A DNA stretch of 64,000 bases from Dasypus novemcinctus (taxonomy: Eukaryota > Chordata > Mammalia > Cingulata > Dasypodidae): positions 28,533,661 through 28,597,660 of the forward strand of contig NC_080696.1 of assembly GCF_030445035.2 (NCBI RefSeq), read 5' to 3'. This document shows, in pieces, positions 12,590 to 24,399 of the stretch; position 1 is the first letter of the stretch, and the number at the start of each line of letters is the position of its first letter. The notes beneath the pieces are model-generated. The model had not been told where the DNA came from. It worked only from the letters and a program-made list of their open reading frames with translations, and ran no database searches. Position numbers and translations under genes: made by a program.

Positions 12590-13042
12590 TGTTGTAGAGA
12601 AATCAGGTGTGCAAGGTATCGAAGGCCAGGACACGAGAGTACCGAGAAGGAAGTTGGTTTATTTCAACCGGCTGGGCTCGGCGGACTCTTGTCCTAATAA
12701 AAACCGAGCCCCGAATAGCTTTTTTTCAGACCCTTTTATACAGAGGATATAGGATTAGGGAGACTAACAGTGATGGCAAACAGACCTCTGGTTAGGTTCT
12801 TCAGTGTTTGCTCTTAGTATCAGATAGGTTATTTCCTCCAGGCGAGTTACATATTCTCCACATCCAAGGCAGCTTGGATTAGCATATCTTCCATATCTCA
12901 TCTGGAGGCAACCCTAAATACACATTTAGTCTCACATCATATCTGATCATTCAAAGACTGTAGGGCCTATATTACTTATTTGGCTATTTTGGGGACCAGG
13001 TACACTGGGAAACAATTTTGAATTTATGCACAGGCTATATCA
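12590..13042 (-). repeat. Solo LTR, gamma-type, minus strand
   Basis: Read on the minus strand it starts TGATATAGCCTGTGC and ends CTCTACAACA. It matches the LTRs of the provirus at 16,835-26,871 along its length, with TATAAAA and AATAAA elements in place. A perfect 4-bp target duplication CTAT flanks it (12586-12589 and 13043-13046), as expected for gamma-type integration. Confidence 0.9.
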
Positions 13043-13175
13043 CTATTAATCACTGCTACTTCCCTAAGGTTAGATCTAGCTCAACTCCAGTTATTCATAG
13101 GGTTTCTAGCATTATAAATTTAACTGATTGCTGGGTTTGCCAATATCTAGATGATAAAGACAGACCTAGATATTT

Positions 13176-14398
13176 GCCGGCGGGGCCCGAGCCGCCGCCA
13201 ACAAAAAGTGCGCGGGAGCCGGGCGGGCGCACGGCCGGGCGCAGGGGCCACAGGTGCAGCGCCCCCTCGCCGCCTCGCCGCCACCACCGCCACCACCGCG
13301 GGCCTGGCCCCGCATGCCCTGCGCCCCACCGCCCGCGGGGATGTCTTACAAACCAAACTTGAATGCGCACATGCCCGCCGCCTCCCTCAATGCGGCTGGA
13401 AGTGTCCACTCTCCTTCTACCAGCATGGTGACATCCTCGCAGTACCACCAGCTGCTGAGTGACTATGGGCGGCCATCCCTTGGCTACACCCAGGGAACTG
13501 GGAAGAGCCAGGTGCCCCAAAGCAAATATGCTGAGCTGCTGGCCATCATCAAAGAGCTGGGGAAAGAGATCAGACCCACCTATGCAGGGAGCAAGAGCGC
13601 CATGAAGAGATTGAAATGAGGCATCATTTATGCTAGAGGACTGGTTGGGGAGTGCTTGGCAGAAACAGAATGGAATGCCAGATCCTAGCCACCTCGTTAG
13701 CTTTAAAGGCTTTCCATCTTTTTACAAGATGAGAAGTTACAGTTCATCTACCTGTTCAGATGTAACTCTTTTGTTTTCAAAATGTTAACAGTTTGTTTTC
13801 ATGGTTCATTAGGCTCTGAACCTACCAACTAAGATTGAGAAAAGATTTTGCAGTTGATTAGGATTTGTGTTTTAAGTAGTTAGGAAGTACCCGGGTATTT
13901 TTTTAAGCATTGATTAAAAAAATAATACATGGAAAAGTTACCTATCTTACATCAAACTATAGTTTGCCTCCAAGATACCAGTATCTCACTTTAATCTTCT
14001 CTTGAATATATTTGTTACCTAAGTTGTTATTTTCATAAGCTAATACAACTCTAAGGATTCTGTTTATAGCAAATACTGACAGCACGCTTTTCTTAGCAGC
14101 CAGTCCCAGTTTGGCAATACAGTGTAGATTCTGCTTAATATAACTTTTTGCTTAAGCATTTGCATGACTATTAGTGCTTTGAAGTCAAATAAAAAGTGCA
14201 CAAGTTATAAATACAGAAGAGCAATCTATCATACCGAACAAGGATCCCCAAAAATTTTCATACTGAGACTGTGTAGCTTTCAGTTTTGTGTTTCCTGTAA
14301 GTTGATCAAAATGTCTGGGAAAAACTGACTGAAACTGCATCTTTGTATGTATTTATTACTTGATGTAATAAAGCTTATTTTCATTTAAAAAAAAAAAA
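13176..14398 (+). pseudogene. CDK2AP1: CDK2AP1 (DOC-1) retrocopy with premature stop
   Basis: CDK2AP1 is a small CDK2-binding protein and NuRD subunit of 115 residues. The copy has a GC-rich 5' untranslated segment (13176-13340), an ATG at 13341, an intronless reading frame and a 3' untranslated region. AATAAA is at 14367-14372 and a poly-A tract ends at 14398. Direct repeats of about 15 bp (13156-13170 and 14396-14410, about three mismatches) mark L1-mediated insertion. Residues 1-92 are open and close to the human protein as I know it. Codon 93, normally arginine, is TGA at 13617-13619. The frame then continues intact to the ancestral stop at 13686-13688. The last 23 residues would be missing from any product. 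Probably a young pseudogene; expression of a 92-residue form cannot be excluded. Confidence 0.9.
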
Positions 14399-14410
14399 GA
14401 TGGACCTAAA

Positions 14411-15254
14411 ATAGTGTTCCATTCAGGCAAAAGTGATCACTGGCCAAAAAAAGAGGTAAATGTTTAATAAAAAGATTTGGTATCCTGTTAAAAATTAGTC
14501 AGCCCTTGTTACAGATCAGTAAGTTAAATGTATTTGGCATTGGGACACTTTATTTGAAGCTTTAACTACATTTTCACAACTTATATTTGGTGACTATAAA
14601 CTCTTCTTTATGCAAGAAAACTGTAATAAGACAGGGCCAAAATTGGATATATACAAGACTGGTTGTATATACTGGTTGTATATAACCAATCAATCAGGTT
14701 AGATTCAGACAATAGAGATGGGACTCCCATATTCAAAGACTGAGAGCTTAAAAGTGACTCCAATAATGATATTTTTACTGATGTAACAAAGAAAATCACT
14801 AAATTAGATATTCATTCAATGACAACTATCCCACTTGCATGTGTAATGCCTGCATTATCTCTTTCCCCAATATGATAAACTTATATAACATGATTTAGTC
14901 AATATTCAGGTTATATTTAAAATGGAAACTCAACATACTTAATTGGCAGTAATATACATGATTTGTTACATCATTTAAATAGGAATGCTTTCTTCTTTCT
15001 CAGACTAATGGACTCTTGTAAAATGGCAATGTGCTGATGCTTATATGACCTCCTTAAAGGGTAAAAAAATACAAATAGAGAGACACTCAAGGTGGTTTTC
15101 TGGATCTAATCTTAACCAAACTTTAGATCATATTGGATTGCTTATTTTCCATGTGGGAAAATATATAAAACTTTTCTCCATGTATGGTCAGGAAGATGTG
15201 TACTAGGTTATCTTGTTCCATGTATACCAAAGATATTTACACTAGCAAGGGAAT
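14411..15254 (+). other. Unassigned AT-rich spacer
   Basis: No open frame above 63 codons and no repeat recognised with confidence. Short direct repeats of tggttgtatata occur near 14660-14685. Confidence 0.4.
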
Positions 15255-15775
15255 TTCCAGGAAGATGGCAGAGCAGGGAGATTCAGGACTCACTTCTCTT
15301 CCAAAAGAGCTAGTGAAGAGTCAGAAACTGTCTGTAACAACTGTTCTGGAGCTCAGGAGGCCAAAGGAGCATTATACAGCATCCAGAGAATGGTGTATGG
15401 AAAAGGCTGAGAAATTGTGCTAAAAACTGTATGTACAACATTATGATTATAATAAAAGCCATTGATTATACACTTTGGATAGATCATAGTGTATGTGAAT
15501 ACATCTCAAAAAAACAACTTAATGAACTAATAAATAATTTTGCAAGAGTAGCCAGAAATAGCAACTATGTACAGCAGGGGAATCATAGAGAGGTTGAGAG
15601 GTGAGGAATTTTCCTGTTTGTTTTTTATTATTACTGAAATAATAGAAATACTCCAATAATGATTGAAGTGATGAATGCACAACTATGTGATCATACCAAA
15701 TTCCACTTTTTTTTTACTTTGTGTGAATTGTAAGCTTTATTAATATGTATAAATAAAATTGATTTGTTAAAAAAG
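15255..15775 (+). mobile_element. L1 remnant: 5' UTR-like part joined to 3' UTR-like part
   Basis: 15255-15420 contains the GGAAGATGGCAGAGCAGGGA type of start seen in L1 5' untranslated regions. From 15420 the sequence changes to AT-rich text like other L1 3' ends here, finishing near an A-rich tail at about 15770. No ORF1 or ORF2 lies between. This suggests an internally deleted copy or two adjacent fragments. Confidence 0.45.
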
Positions 15776-16834
15776 AACACTACACAGTCTAATTACAATT
15801 TTTATCAAGTTTAAAAAATACTGAGTAGCTCACTCTACACTTACAGCTGGCACCCATCCCCCATTCATGATATGGGCTATCTTAGGATCTAGTCCCTGGC
15901 TGGCTGTTGTGGGTGGAGAGGAACATGGAAGTCTACCCCGAGAATGGTGGGGTTGAGCATATCTTTTGATCAGCAAGTTTTGATTACTGAGTTCCAGTTC
16001 TGAACTGCTGTTTTAGCTAACCCAGACAAGGACAGCCACTGCCATTGACTCAACCCCACTGCTGACATGGAGGAAGGCAGTTAAAGCTTAAAGGCACAAT
16101 ACCTCCTTAGGGTTGCAGAGAACAGTTTTCTAAAGGGTGCCTATTTTTGGCAGGCCAGGAATTCAAGCTTCACTGAGTTGTGTAAAAGACTTCTGGTGTC
16201 TTACCTGTACCTCTCTCCAGGGCTCATTGGGGCTGGTCTGAGACCTTTTTGTGAGTCTCTGGTCCTCATTTGACTGGAAATACTGACTTCAGAAAGTCCT
16301 TTCTGAGGTGACCATCCTCCAAGATTTTGCATATCATGTAAAACAGCTAGAGGCAATGAAAGGAGTGTGTAAAACAAAACAAAACAAAACAAAAAAAACC
16401 AGAACAGATCAATATTCTCAGAGAAGGAACTAGGAAAGAATCTTTTTTCTTAGCGTAAAACAATTACACACATAGTACAATCTTAAAAATTATACCAAAT
16501 ATCCAGGGCTAGAATGAGATGAAGAACTGGGAAAATTTGATCAATTAAATACAGCTAATTCTAAGTGTCAGAGAAGAGTTTTAATATAAAGCCAATCAAC
16601 AAAAAATACTAGGCAAGAGAAAGAAACTGACCTTCATGTTGGGGCACTTTGAAACTTTATGTGAAGCCCAGGAAAGATCATATATTCTTCATTCCTGTGG
16701 CTAATTCATTCCTGTGGGCTTGAGAACTTGAATTGGATTCAATTTGGAGTCTTTGATTGGATTGCTTCAGTGAGTCTAGGGTGGGTATCGGTCCTCTTGC
16801 TGGAGTCCTTTATAAATGGAGGGCTGAAAGCAGA
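15776..16834 (+). other. Unassigned spacer with CAAAA repeat
   Basis: No gene recognised. A short (AAAAC)n microsatellite lies at about 16373-16398. The last stretch (16,620-16,834) is the 5' flank of the provirus. Confidence 0.45.
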
Positions 16835-17710
16835 TGTAATATAGCCTGTGCACAAATCCAAACTTATTTCCAAATATGCCTAGAAAGCCAATTGAGAAGT
16901 ATAAACTTTGTAGGCTTTGGATATTCAGGGAGGATATAAGCTGGAATGTGGGGGGGGGGGGGAGGTTAGTGCTAAACGCTGACTTGGAATGTGAGGGATA
17001 TGCATTAATTCAAGCTTACCTGGGGGAAATAACCAATCCAATACTCAGACAAAACACTTGAAGAAACTAACAAAAATATTTTTGCATACATACAAGCACA
17101 ATTTTTCTTCCCACTCTTATTTCCTCTGTACAAAAGGGACCCAAAAAATTCTATTTGGGTCTCAGTTTTTATTACAACAGGAGTCCACCAATTCTGGATG
17201 GTCAAAATAAATCAACTTCCAGGTGGTGGACTTGGCCCAGTGGTTAGGGTGTCCACCTACCACATAGGAGGTCTGCAGTTCAAACCCAGGGCCTCCTTGA
17301 CCATGTGGAGCTGGCCCATGTGCAGTGCTGATGTGCACAAGGAGTGCCGTGTGATGCAGGGGTGTCCCCTGCATAGGGGAGCCCCACACAAAGGAGCACA
17401 CCCTGTAAGAAGAGCCGCCCAGCACAAAAGGAAGTGCAGCCTGCCCAGGAATGGTGCTGCACACACAGAGATCTGACACAACAAGATGATGTAATAAAAG
17501 GAAACACAGATTCCCATGCCACTGACAACAACAGAAGTGGACAAAGAAGATGCAACAAATAGACACAGAGAACAGACAACTGGGGTGGGGGGAGGGGAGA
17601 GAAATAAATAAATAAATAAATCTTTAAAAAAATAATAAGTCAAATTCCTTCTCAGAGTTCTCGTGTCCTGGCCTTCAACACCACATACACCTGACTTCTC
17701 TGCTACTACA
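16835..17710 (+). repeat. 5' LTR of ERV-B, split by a SINE
   Basis: Starts TGTAATATAGCC and ends CTGCTACTACA. Without the SINE it is about 450 bp. A 12-base G run lies at about 16951-16963. The TATA box is degraded to TACAAAA near 17127. Confidence 0.88.
17221..17639 (+). mobile_element. DAS-type SINE 3, inside ERV-B 5' LTR
   Basis: tRNA-like head, family body and (AAAT)n-rich tail. A 9-bp target duplication with one mismatch (17212-17220 and 17640-17648) consists of LTR sequence. The 3' LTR lacks it, so it arrived after integration. Confidence 0.93.
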
Positions 17711-17714
17711 ATTC

Positions 17715-17732
17715 TGGGGGCTTGTTCAGGAT
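17715..17732 (+). other. Primer-binding site, proline tRNA type
   Basis: TGGGGGCTTGTTCAGGAT begins four bases after the LTR. It matches the proline tRNA primer site used by many gamma-type viruses apart from about two C-to-T/A changes. Confidence 0.85.
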
Positions 17733-18377
17733 TGCGCTGAGAAGATCAGAGGTGGCAACAATTGTTTGCCCCTTTTGGATATCTCTGAGGAGGCTGGGAG
17801 GGCCCAGGTGAACCCCAGCCCTGGGTGCCCCTGGACTCCCCTTTTAGTCCAGAAAGAGGTTGTGGTCTTCACCAGAGCCCTCCTGGAAGAACCAGAGCAC
17901 CAGTGCGTTTGAGAGACAATGAGAATGAAGCAAGGAGCACTACACATCAGATGGGTAAGACCCCCAGGGGCATAGTGCAGGAAAAGCCTAATTCTAAAAT
18001 AAGGAGGGAGACTGATCAGCTCTCTAAAAGGGGAGGCCCCAGTACACCTGAAAATACAGGAGGAAGGTACCTCCTCTCCAGGTCCAAGAAAAGGAAAGGG
18101 AGGTGGTTGTGTGCATGTGATTGTGGCAACTGGGTGAGATGCAGAAAGTCACTTCTGTGTGGCAAGTGCAGAGTCCTGATCTGTGGTTCTGTGGTGACCT
18201 CATATGATCAAGGGCAGTCTGGGGGGTCCCTGCAAAGGGACCCTCTTCCAAGTCAGGGGCTTATACAGACCTGCTAAGGTTAAGAGGTGCCAAAAATTTC
18301 CGTGAGGGTTGCTACCAGAGATGGACTAAGTGTATGGCTTGAGTGACTGTTGTGTACCATCAGCACAGGGTGGAAAC
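17733..18377 (+). other. ERV-B leader, related to ERV-A leader
   Basis: No coding frame is recognised. About 17,750-17,890 aligns with about 140-290 of ERV-A, sharing TGAGGA-GCTGGGAGG, CAGGTGAACCCCA and GCCCCTGGA words in the same order. Confidence 0.7.
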
Positions 18378-18617
18378 ATGGGAAACACACAAAGTAGGAC
18401 CCTCTTCAGTTGTATGCTGAAAAACTTCCCCCATGCATTCCATGAAGATGTATACAGCATAAGGTTCCAATCAGGAAAGCTTAGGATGCTTTGTGAATTA
18501 GAATGGCCAACTTTTGGCATGGGCTGGCCCCAGTATGGCATTTTAGATCCCTGGATCATCCATAAAGTCCATGATGCAGTAACTGGAAACTCAGGACACC
18601 CAATTCCCTTACATTGA
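18378..18617 (+). pseudogene. gag: ERV-B gag, matrix fragment
   Basis: The open stretch begins MGNTQS, with glycine at position 2 as needed for N-myristoylation of a retroviral matrix protein that targets Gag to membranes. It stays open for about 80 codons and then stops. A position ~650 bp after the primer-binding site fits a gamma-type gag start. No contiguous Gag can be read beyond it; the following 760 bp is proline/pyrimidine-rich linker with stops. Confidence 0.75.
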
Positions 18618-19383
18618 TCCTTGGGAAAATGCTGTAAGCCAAAATCCACCTTGGTTAGGGTAGTGCATGAATATGGAAGCTAGAATTTGCCTAATACAGA
18701 AACCAAGGAGTGCTGTCCCAGGGACCATACCAAACAATCACCATGCAAAGGGCCCAGAGAAAGTGTACCCTCAGTCCAGTGCCAATCTGCCCATTTTAGA
18801 AGGGCCATACAAACATGAATTTCTGCCACCTTATGCAATGACTCCTGCCCCAGAAATACAAAGAATGAAAATGAGCTAGTCTCTCTAAGCAGTGCCCCAT
18901 TATAATCATCCACACAGGGAAAGACACCCATACCACCACCACCACTGATTTTATCACCATCTGAGAGGGCACCTATACCATCCCTGCAGTTGCCTTTATC
19001 AAACCAGAGAGCCCTATGCCATCCCTGTAGCAGCTTTTACCATCTCCTCAGTGGTCTTTGATACCTTCTGCAATGGAAAATACAGATCTGCAGCTTTTAC
19101 AGCCCATTGCCCCTGGCAATGCTGCTGCAGTACTGCCAATCCATCAGGGTGGAGATTCTGAGAGGTAGCAACTTAAACCATAGGAACCCCTAGGGGCAGA
19201 GGAAGCAGAGAGAAAACCTGCCTACCAGCTACCTTTCCATGAAGGCTGGACCCCAATTTTTTACGATGCACATGGCTAGGTTCGGGGGGGAACTGGACAT
19301 TCATCTATCAGCCCTTTACCACAACGGACCTTTTTAACTGGAAAAGCCACACCTCACCATTCTCAGAGAAGCCTCAAGCCACG

Positions 19384-20076
19384 ATGGACATTTTCCAGTC
19401 CATCATACAGACCCACAAACCCACCTGGGTTGATTGTAAACAATTTATAATGACTTTATTAAACTTTGAAGAAAGAATGCGTGTCATGCAGGGAGCTCTA
19501 ACCTGGCTTGGCACCCACCTGAGGAAAGTTTGGACAGTGACCAATATGCCTACTTGCAGTCCCCAGAGGAGGACCCCCTGTGGGATCCAAAGAGCACAAC
19601 CAGGCTCAACTGACTAGAAACGTTCCATAGGGCCTTAGGTGAATGATTCATGGTGGGGAGCCACAAGACAGTAAGTATGGCAAAAACTACTCTAATTCTA
19701 CAGGCTCTGGATGAGAGTCCAGCTCAATTCTATGAGAGGCTGTGCAGCATGTTTTGTGTATGCACACCCTTCAAACCCAGATGCTCCTGAGAGCCAAACA
19801 ATGGTCAACGCAGCATTCGTTTCCCAATCACAAACTGACACCCAAAGAAAACTGCAGAAGTTGGATGGGTTTGCTGGAATGAATATCTCTCAGCTCATGG
19901 AAGTAGCTACTAAAGTCTATGCCAACCATGATGTAGAAACAAGGAGGGAAGAAAGTCAGAAGATGAAGAAGAAGGCAGATCTTCTGACAGTGGCAATCAT
20001 GGAAAAATCCATTCCTGTGTCAAGGAGAGTAAATTGGGAATCCCCTGCCCCAAGGAGAGGGAAGGGCCTATGCTAG
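19384..20076 (+). pseudogene. gag: ERV-B gag, capsid fragments
   Basis: Two frames cover the capsid. The first (19384-19617) has a THKPTWVDCKQF-type segment typical of gamma capsid N-terminal to middle regions. The second (19711-20076) includes the major-homology-like part and ends in the lysine/arginine-rich run EESQKMKKKADLL. A frameshift or stop separates them. The capsid would build the particle core; this copy cannot make it. Confidence 0.8.
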
Positions 20077-20087
20077 GGCAAAATTAG

Positions 20088-20129
20088 TGTGTGTACTGCA
20101 AAGAAGATGGGCATTGGAAGCAAGAGTGT
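20088..20129 (+). pseudogene. gag: ERV-B gag, nucleocapsid zinc knuckle
   Basis: CVYCKEDGHWKQEC is an intact CX2CX4HX4C knuckle, the RNA-binding motif of nucleocapsid. A single knuckle is the gamma-type arrangement. Confidence 0.9.
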
Positions 20130-20331
20130 CCCAGCTGGCCACTCAACCCTGCCACTGCAGTTAAAACATTAACCAGGAAAGCTAGTGGGGCATCACAAAC
20201 CAAAACCTGGGTCCAAAAAAGTTCAGGAAAAAAACCCTGCAAATCAGATAACTGGGCTGGCAGGAATAGAGGACTCTGATGGAGATTATTAGGACAGACT
20301 GGGTTCCTATTCTCCCGGCCCTGCAGAGCCT

Positions 20332-20607
20332 ATGGTCAGAGTCCAAATTGGGGGCCACACCATACATATGATGGTTGATGCTGGGGCTCAACATTCTGTA
20401 ATGACCAAGCCAATTGGGCCTCTCTCAAAAAGACAGACCACTGTCATAGGTGCAACTGGCAAAAGTACCCAATGGCCCTTCCTGCAAGCCAGGACCTGCA
20501 ACATTGGGAGAAAAGAGGTCACTCACAAATTCCTTTATCCTCAGAGTGCCCAGTCCTCCTCCTGGGTTGTGACCTGCTGTCTAAACTGCAGCTCAAATTA
20601 CCTTTGA
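20332..20607 (+). pseudogene. pro: ERV-B protease remnant
   Basis: An aspartic protease domain is recognisable by MMVDAGAQHSVM, the active-site region, and by a flap/IGATGK segment about 30 residues later. The family triad is Asp-Thr-Gly; here the threonine is alanine. The C-terminal part is frameshifted. The protease normally matures Gag-Pol. The frame follows the knuckle after a break, as in gag-pro-pol. Confidence 0.82.
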
Positions 20608-20611
20608 TGTC

Positions 20612-21420
20612 ATGGGGCAATCCACACTGACACTGGGGCCACAGGACCCTCTGAGAATAGTGCTAACCCTTCCTCTGCAGGAGGAATGGAGACTGTTTTG
20701 CCTCAGTGAAACTGGCCAGTCCATGCCCATGCAGCTACCTTTTGAAGATGCACCTGAAGTATGGGCAGAGGGTAACCCAATGGGGATGGCATATGACATT
20801 CCTCCAATTATTATTGGAATAAAGGCCACAGACAGTCCAATAAGCATAAAGCAATATCCAGTACCACGTGAAGCACAAGCAAATGTCCAGCTACTTATTC
20901 AGAGATTACTGAATGAAAGCATATTGAGCCATGCCAGTTTCCATGGAACACTGCACTCTTTCCAGTTAAAAAAGGTGATGGGGATTACCGCCCAGTCCAG
21001 GACTTACTAGCAGTTAATTTGGCAGTAATAACTCTTCATTCTGCAGTTTCTAATCCATATACTTTTCTCAGCTTAATACCCTCATTGGCAATCTACTTTT
21101 CATGCCTAGATCTTAAGGATGCCTTCTTCTGCATTTGGGTAGTGCCCTGCAGCCAGCCAATTTCCACTTTTAGGTGGGACAATCTGAACCCAGATGAAAA
21201 GCAGAAGCTAACATGGATGCAACTGCCTCAGGGGTTTAAAAATGCCCCCACTATTTTTGGACAAGGTCTGGCTAGTGATCTCAAATCCTTTAAACCAGAA
21301 AGCCATAACTGTTTTCTCCTCCGTTATGTAGATGACCTCATTCTCAGAAGTCCCACCTACCAAGACTGCGCTGGTGGAACCCATGCTCTTTTAAAGCATC
21401 TACAGCAAAAAGGTTATTGA
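20612..21420 (+). pseudogene. pol: ERV-B reverse transcriptase remnant
   Basis: Two consecutive open stretches, split by a stop near 21008-21010, carry the reverse transcriptase core. Motif A is LDLKDAFF with its catalytic aspartate at 21109. Motif B is LPQGFKNAPTIFGQ near 21226-21267. Motif C is YVDD at 21325-21336. All three catalytic aspartates survive even though the gene is broken. The sequence is of the gamma-type (class I) group. Downstream the frame stops at 21418-21420 just after the palm. Confidence 0.92.
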
Positions 21421-21494
21421 GTGTCTAAGAAAAAAGCAGAAATATGCCTGCCTCAGGTCAAATATCTAGATTATAAAAATAATGCAGGGGCACC

Positions 21495-22600
21495 GTGAAT
21501 TGGGACTTGAAAGAAAGAAAGCAATCTGTGGTCTCCCTGAGCCCAACAGGCACCAGAAGCTGCCAGTTCCTCAGTGTGGCAGTATTCTGCCACAATTGGA
21601 GCCCCAATTTTGGGGTCCTCATGTGCCCTTTATATGAAGTCACAAAGGGGAAAGATTATGATTCCCTGCTCTGGGAAAGCCCACAGAAAAATGCTTTCAT
21701 TGCTCTCAAACAAGCTCTAATGGAAGCACTGAGCCTCAGGCTTCCAGATCTCAGTATACCATTCTACCTCTATGTTCACAACTGCCAAAGGATCACAGTA
21801 GGGGCACTCACTCAATACCTCGGTTCCTGGCAAAGACCCATAGCCTATCTATTCAAGCAACTGGACACTAGCCCAAAGACAGGCTCTCATGTCTGCAAGC
21901 TGTAGCAGCTGCAGTCATTTTTACACTAGAAGCTATAAAATTGGTTCTGCATGCAGTAATCATAGTCTTCAAAGCCAAAGGAACACACCGGCTAACTAAC
22001 AGCTGCCAGGTTAAATATCAAACCCCATTATGTGGTTTCCCTTCAACTGGAACTTGTAAAAACCCTAAATCCTGCCACTCTACTACCCGTGGAGCTGGGG
22101 ATTCTAGCCCATAACTGCCTGAAAACATCACAAGAAGTATATTCCAGCAGGCCAGACCTCCAAGACCAGCACTGGCAAATTCTGACATGGAGTTCTTCAT
22201 GGATGGGAGTAGCTTTATGCAGGACAGCAATCAGTGAGTGGGATATGCTGTGGTATCAGGAGGCCCAGAGCCTCCTGGATAGCAAATCAGCACAGAAAGT
22301 CAAACTCATTGCCCTCACCCAAGCCCTACAACTTGCAGCTGGAGCAAAGGTTAATCTCTACACAGGCTCCAAATATGCCTTCTTTACCCAGCATATGCAC
22401 TGAGCCTTATACAAACAAAAAGAACTCATTAACTTAGGAGGAAAGAGCATTAAATATGGCACACAGATTCTGGAACTACTAGAAGCAGTTTGGAAACCTA
22501 CCAAAGTGGCTGTAATGCGCTGCAAGGGACACCAGACAAGCCACAGCCCTGTCACCCAGGGAAATCAGAGGGCAGATGCTGAAGCAAAAAGAGTGGCATG
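21495..22600 (+). pseudogene. pol: ERV-B pol connection and RNase H remnant
   Basis: The connection domain lies in 21495-21905 and the RNase H in 22032-22600, with several frame changes. The first RNase H aspartate block (FFMDGSS) is visible near 22193 in a different frame from the rest. In the following frame, KLIALTQAL has lysine where the catalytic glutamate is expected, and YTGSKYAF has glycine where an aspartate is expected. A recognisable HTSHSP-like block follows near 22530. RNase H activity would be lost even with the frame open. Confidence 0.82.
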
Positions 22601-22789
22601 GTAAGGATCCCTATCTAAAAACCTGGCCACTGCTCTCATTCCTCAACCTTTTTAATTATCAGAAACTCCAGAATACACTGCCTGCTCTTGTCCCACAGCC
22701 TCTGAATCAACAAGAGCTGCAATACACTCAAGCCAAGAGAGAGTGGATACTCTCTGAGGGTGGGATATAAGGAGAAAATGGATGGTGGA

Positions 22790-24260
22790 CATTGACCGAT
22801 CACAAAATAGTTGTGCCACAAATATTAGCCACAACTCTAGTTCAACACTACCATGAGAAGACACACTTGGGAAAAACCCATCTTAAAGAAGTTTTAAAAA
22901 GATTCTTCAGGTGACAGACTTGGCCCAGTGGTGAGGGCATCCATCTACCACATGGGAGGTCTGCGGTTCAAACCCCGGGCCTCCTTGACCCATGTGCAGT
23001 TGGCCGATGCACAGTGCTGATGCACACAAGGAGTGCCCCACCATGCAGGGGTGTCCCCCGCATAAGGTAGCCCCATGTGCAAGGAATGCAACCAGTAAGG
23101 AGAGCCACCCAGTGTGAAAGAAAGTGCAGCCTGCCTAAGAATGGTGCTGCCCACACAGAGAGCTGACACAACAAGATGATGCAACCAAAAGAAACACAGA
23201 TTCCTGTGCTGCTGACAACAACAGAAGCAGACAAAGAAGATGCAGCAAATAGACACAGAGAACAGACAACCGGGGTGGGAGGGGAAATAAATAAATAATA
23301 AATTTTTTTTAAAAAGAAAGATTCTTCTACATCCCAAGTCTAGCTGCTATCACCCATGCCATATGCCAGTGGTGCATCACAAGTGCAAAAATAAAACCTT
23401 TGGCAGGGGGCCTATGGGAGTCCCAGGAGACCAAAGAATTGACAATATGCCTCTTGAAGATCTAGTAGTTGATTTCAATGAAATGCCACACTCTGGAAGT
23501 TATAAATATCTCCTAGTCCTTGTTTGCACCTTTTCTGGCTGGGTGGAAGAGCTGAAGAAGTAACCAAAGTTCTCAGGGAAATCATTCCTAGATATGGGCT
23601 ACCCCTCTCAATTGGCTCTGACAATGGACCCACCTTCGTCTCTGAAATCACTCAAAAATTGCCAAAGCACTGAGCATCTGATGGAAACTGCACACCTCTT
23701 CCCATCCTCAAAGCTCAGGAAAGTAGAGTGAATGAACCATACAATAAAGACTTATATTGCCAAGATTTGCCAAGAAACTGGGCCAAAATGGGTGCAAGTA
23801 CTTCTGAGTCCTCTTCTCCAAGTTTGGGCAAGCCCAAGCTGAAAGCCAAGCCTAACCTCTTTCGAAATCCTCTTTCAGAAACCACCCCCTTAATCCAAAA
23901 TATAGAAGGGGATCCCAGAGAAAGAGGAAACTTACCAATAGCTCAGCAAATGATCAGCTCATGAAAAACCTTACAAAATCTGCAACACTAGGTCCAAGAA
24001 AGGGCCCCCATTAGCTTAAGCAACTACATACACCTGGAGAAACCAGGAGATGCAGTCTCTGTCAAAGACTGGAAATCAGCTCCACTAATCCCTCTATGGT
24101 GGGGATGCTATCTTGTCATTTTATCCACCCCCAGTGCAATTAAAGTAGCTGAAAGCACCCCATGGATACGCCATAGCCGGGTCAAGCAAGCTGCCCCAGA
24201 GTTCTGGACCTGTATTCCAGATGCCCACAACTCAACCAAACTCATCTTGCAAAAGAACAA
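22790..24260 (+). pseudogene. pol: ERV-B integrase remnant, split by a SINE
   Basis: The N-terminal zinc domain is split. The two histidines (QHYHEKTHLG, about 22840-22870) lie before the SINE and CQWC (about 23363) after it. The catalytic core shows VVDFNEMP near 23470 and SDNGPTF near 23620, covering the first two acidic residues. Stops occur at 23563 and elsewhere. The C-terminal part near 24085-24200 keeps the tryptophan-rich and IRHSRVK sequence typical of gamma integrases. Non-functional. Confidence 0.85.
22909..23316 (+). mobile_element. DAS-type SINE 4, inside ERV-B integrase
   Basis: tRNA-like head, body and A-rich tail, with a perfect 11-bp target duplication AAAGATTCTTC at 22898-22908 and 23317-23327. 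Confidence 0.94.
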
Positions 24261-24399
24261 AACACCAAGCCCTGCTCCAGTCACACCCCAGAAGCTGACT
24301 GGTCCGTGCATGGCTGAAGGTTGAGGATGGGACACCGAGCTCTGCTCCAATCACACCCCAGAAACTGATAGGTCTATGTATAAATAATAAGAATCCAGT

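Noticed and set aside
13095..13520. 141-codon minus-strand frame over the CDK2AP1 retrocopy
   Set aside because: It is the shadow of the GC-rich 5' UTR and coding strand; the plus strand explains the sequence fully.
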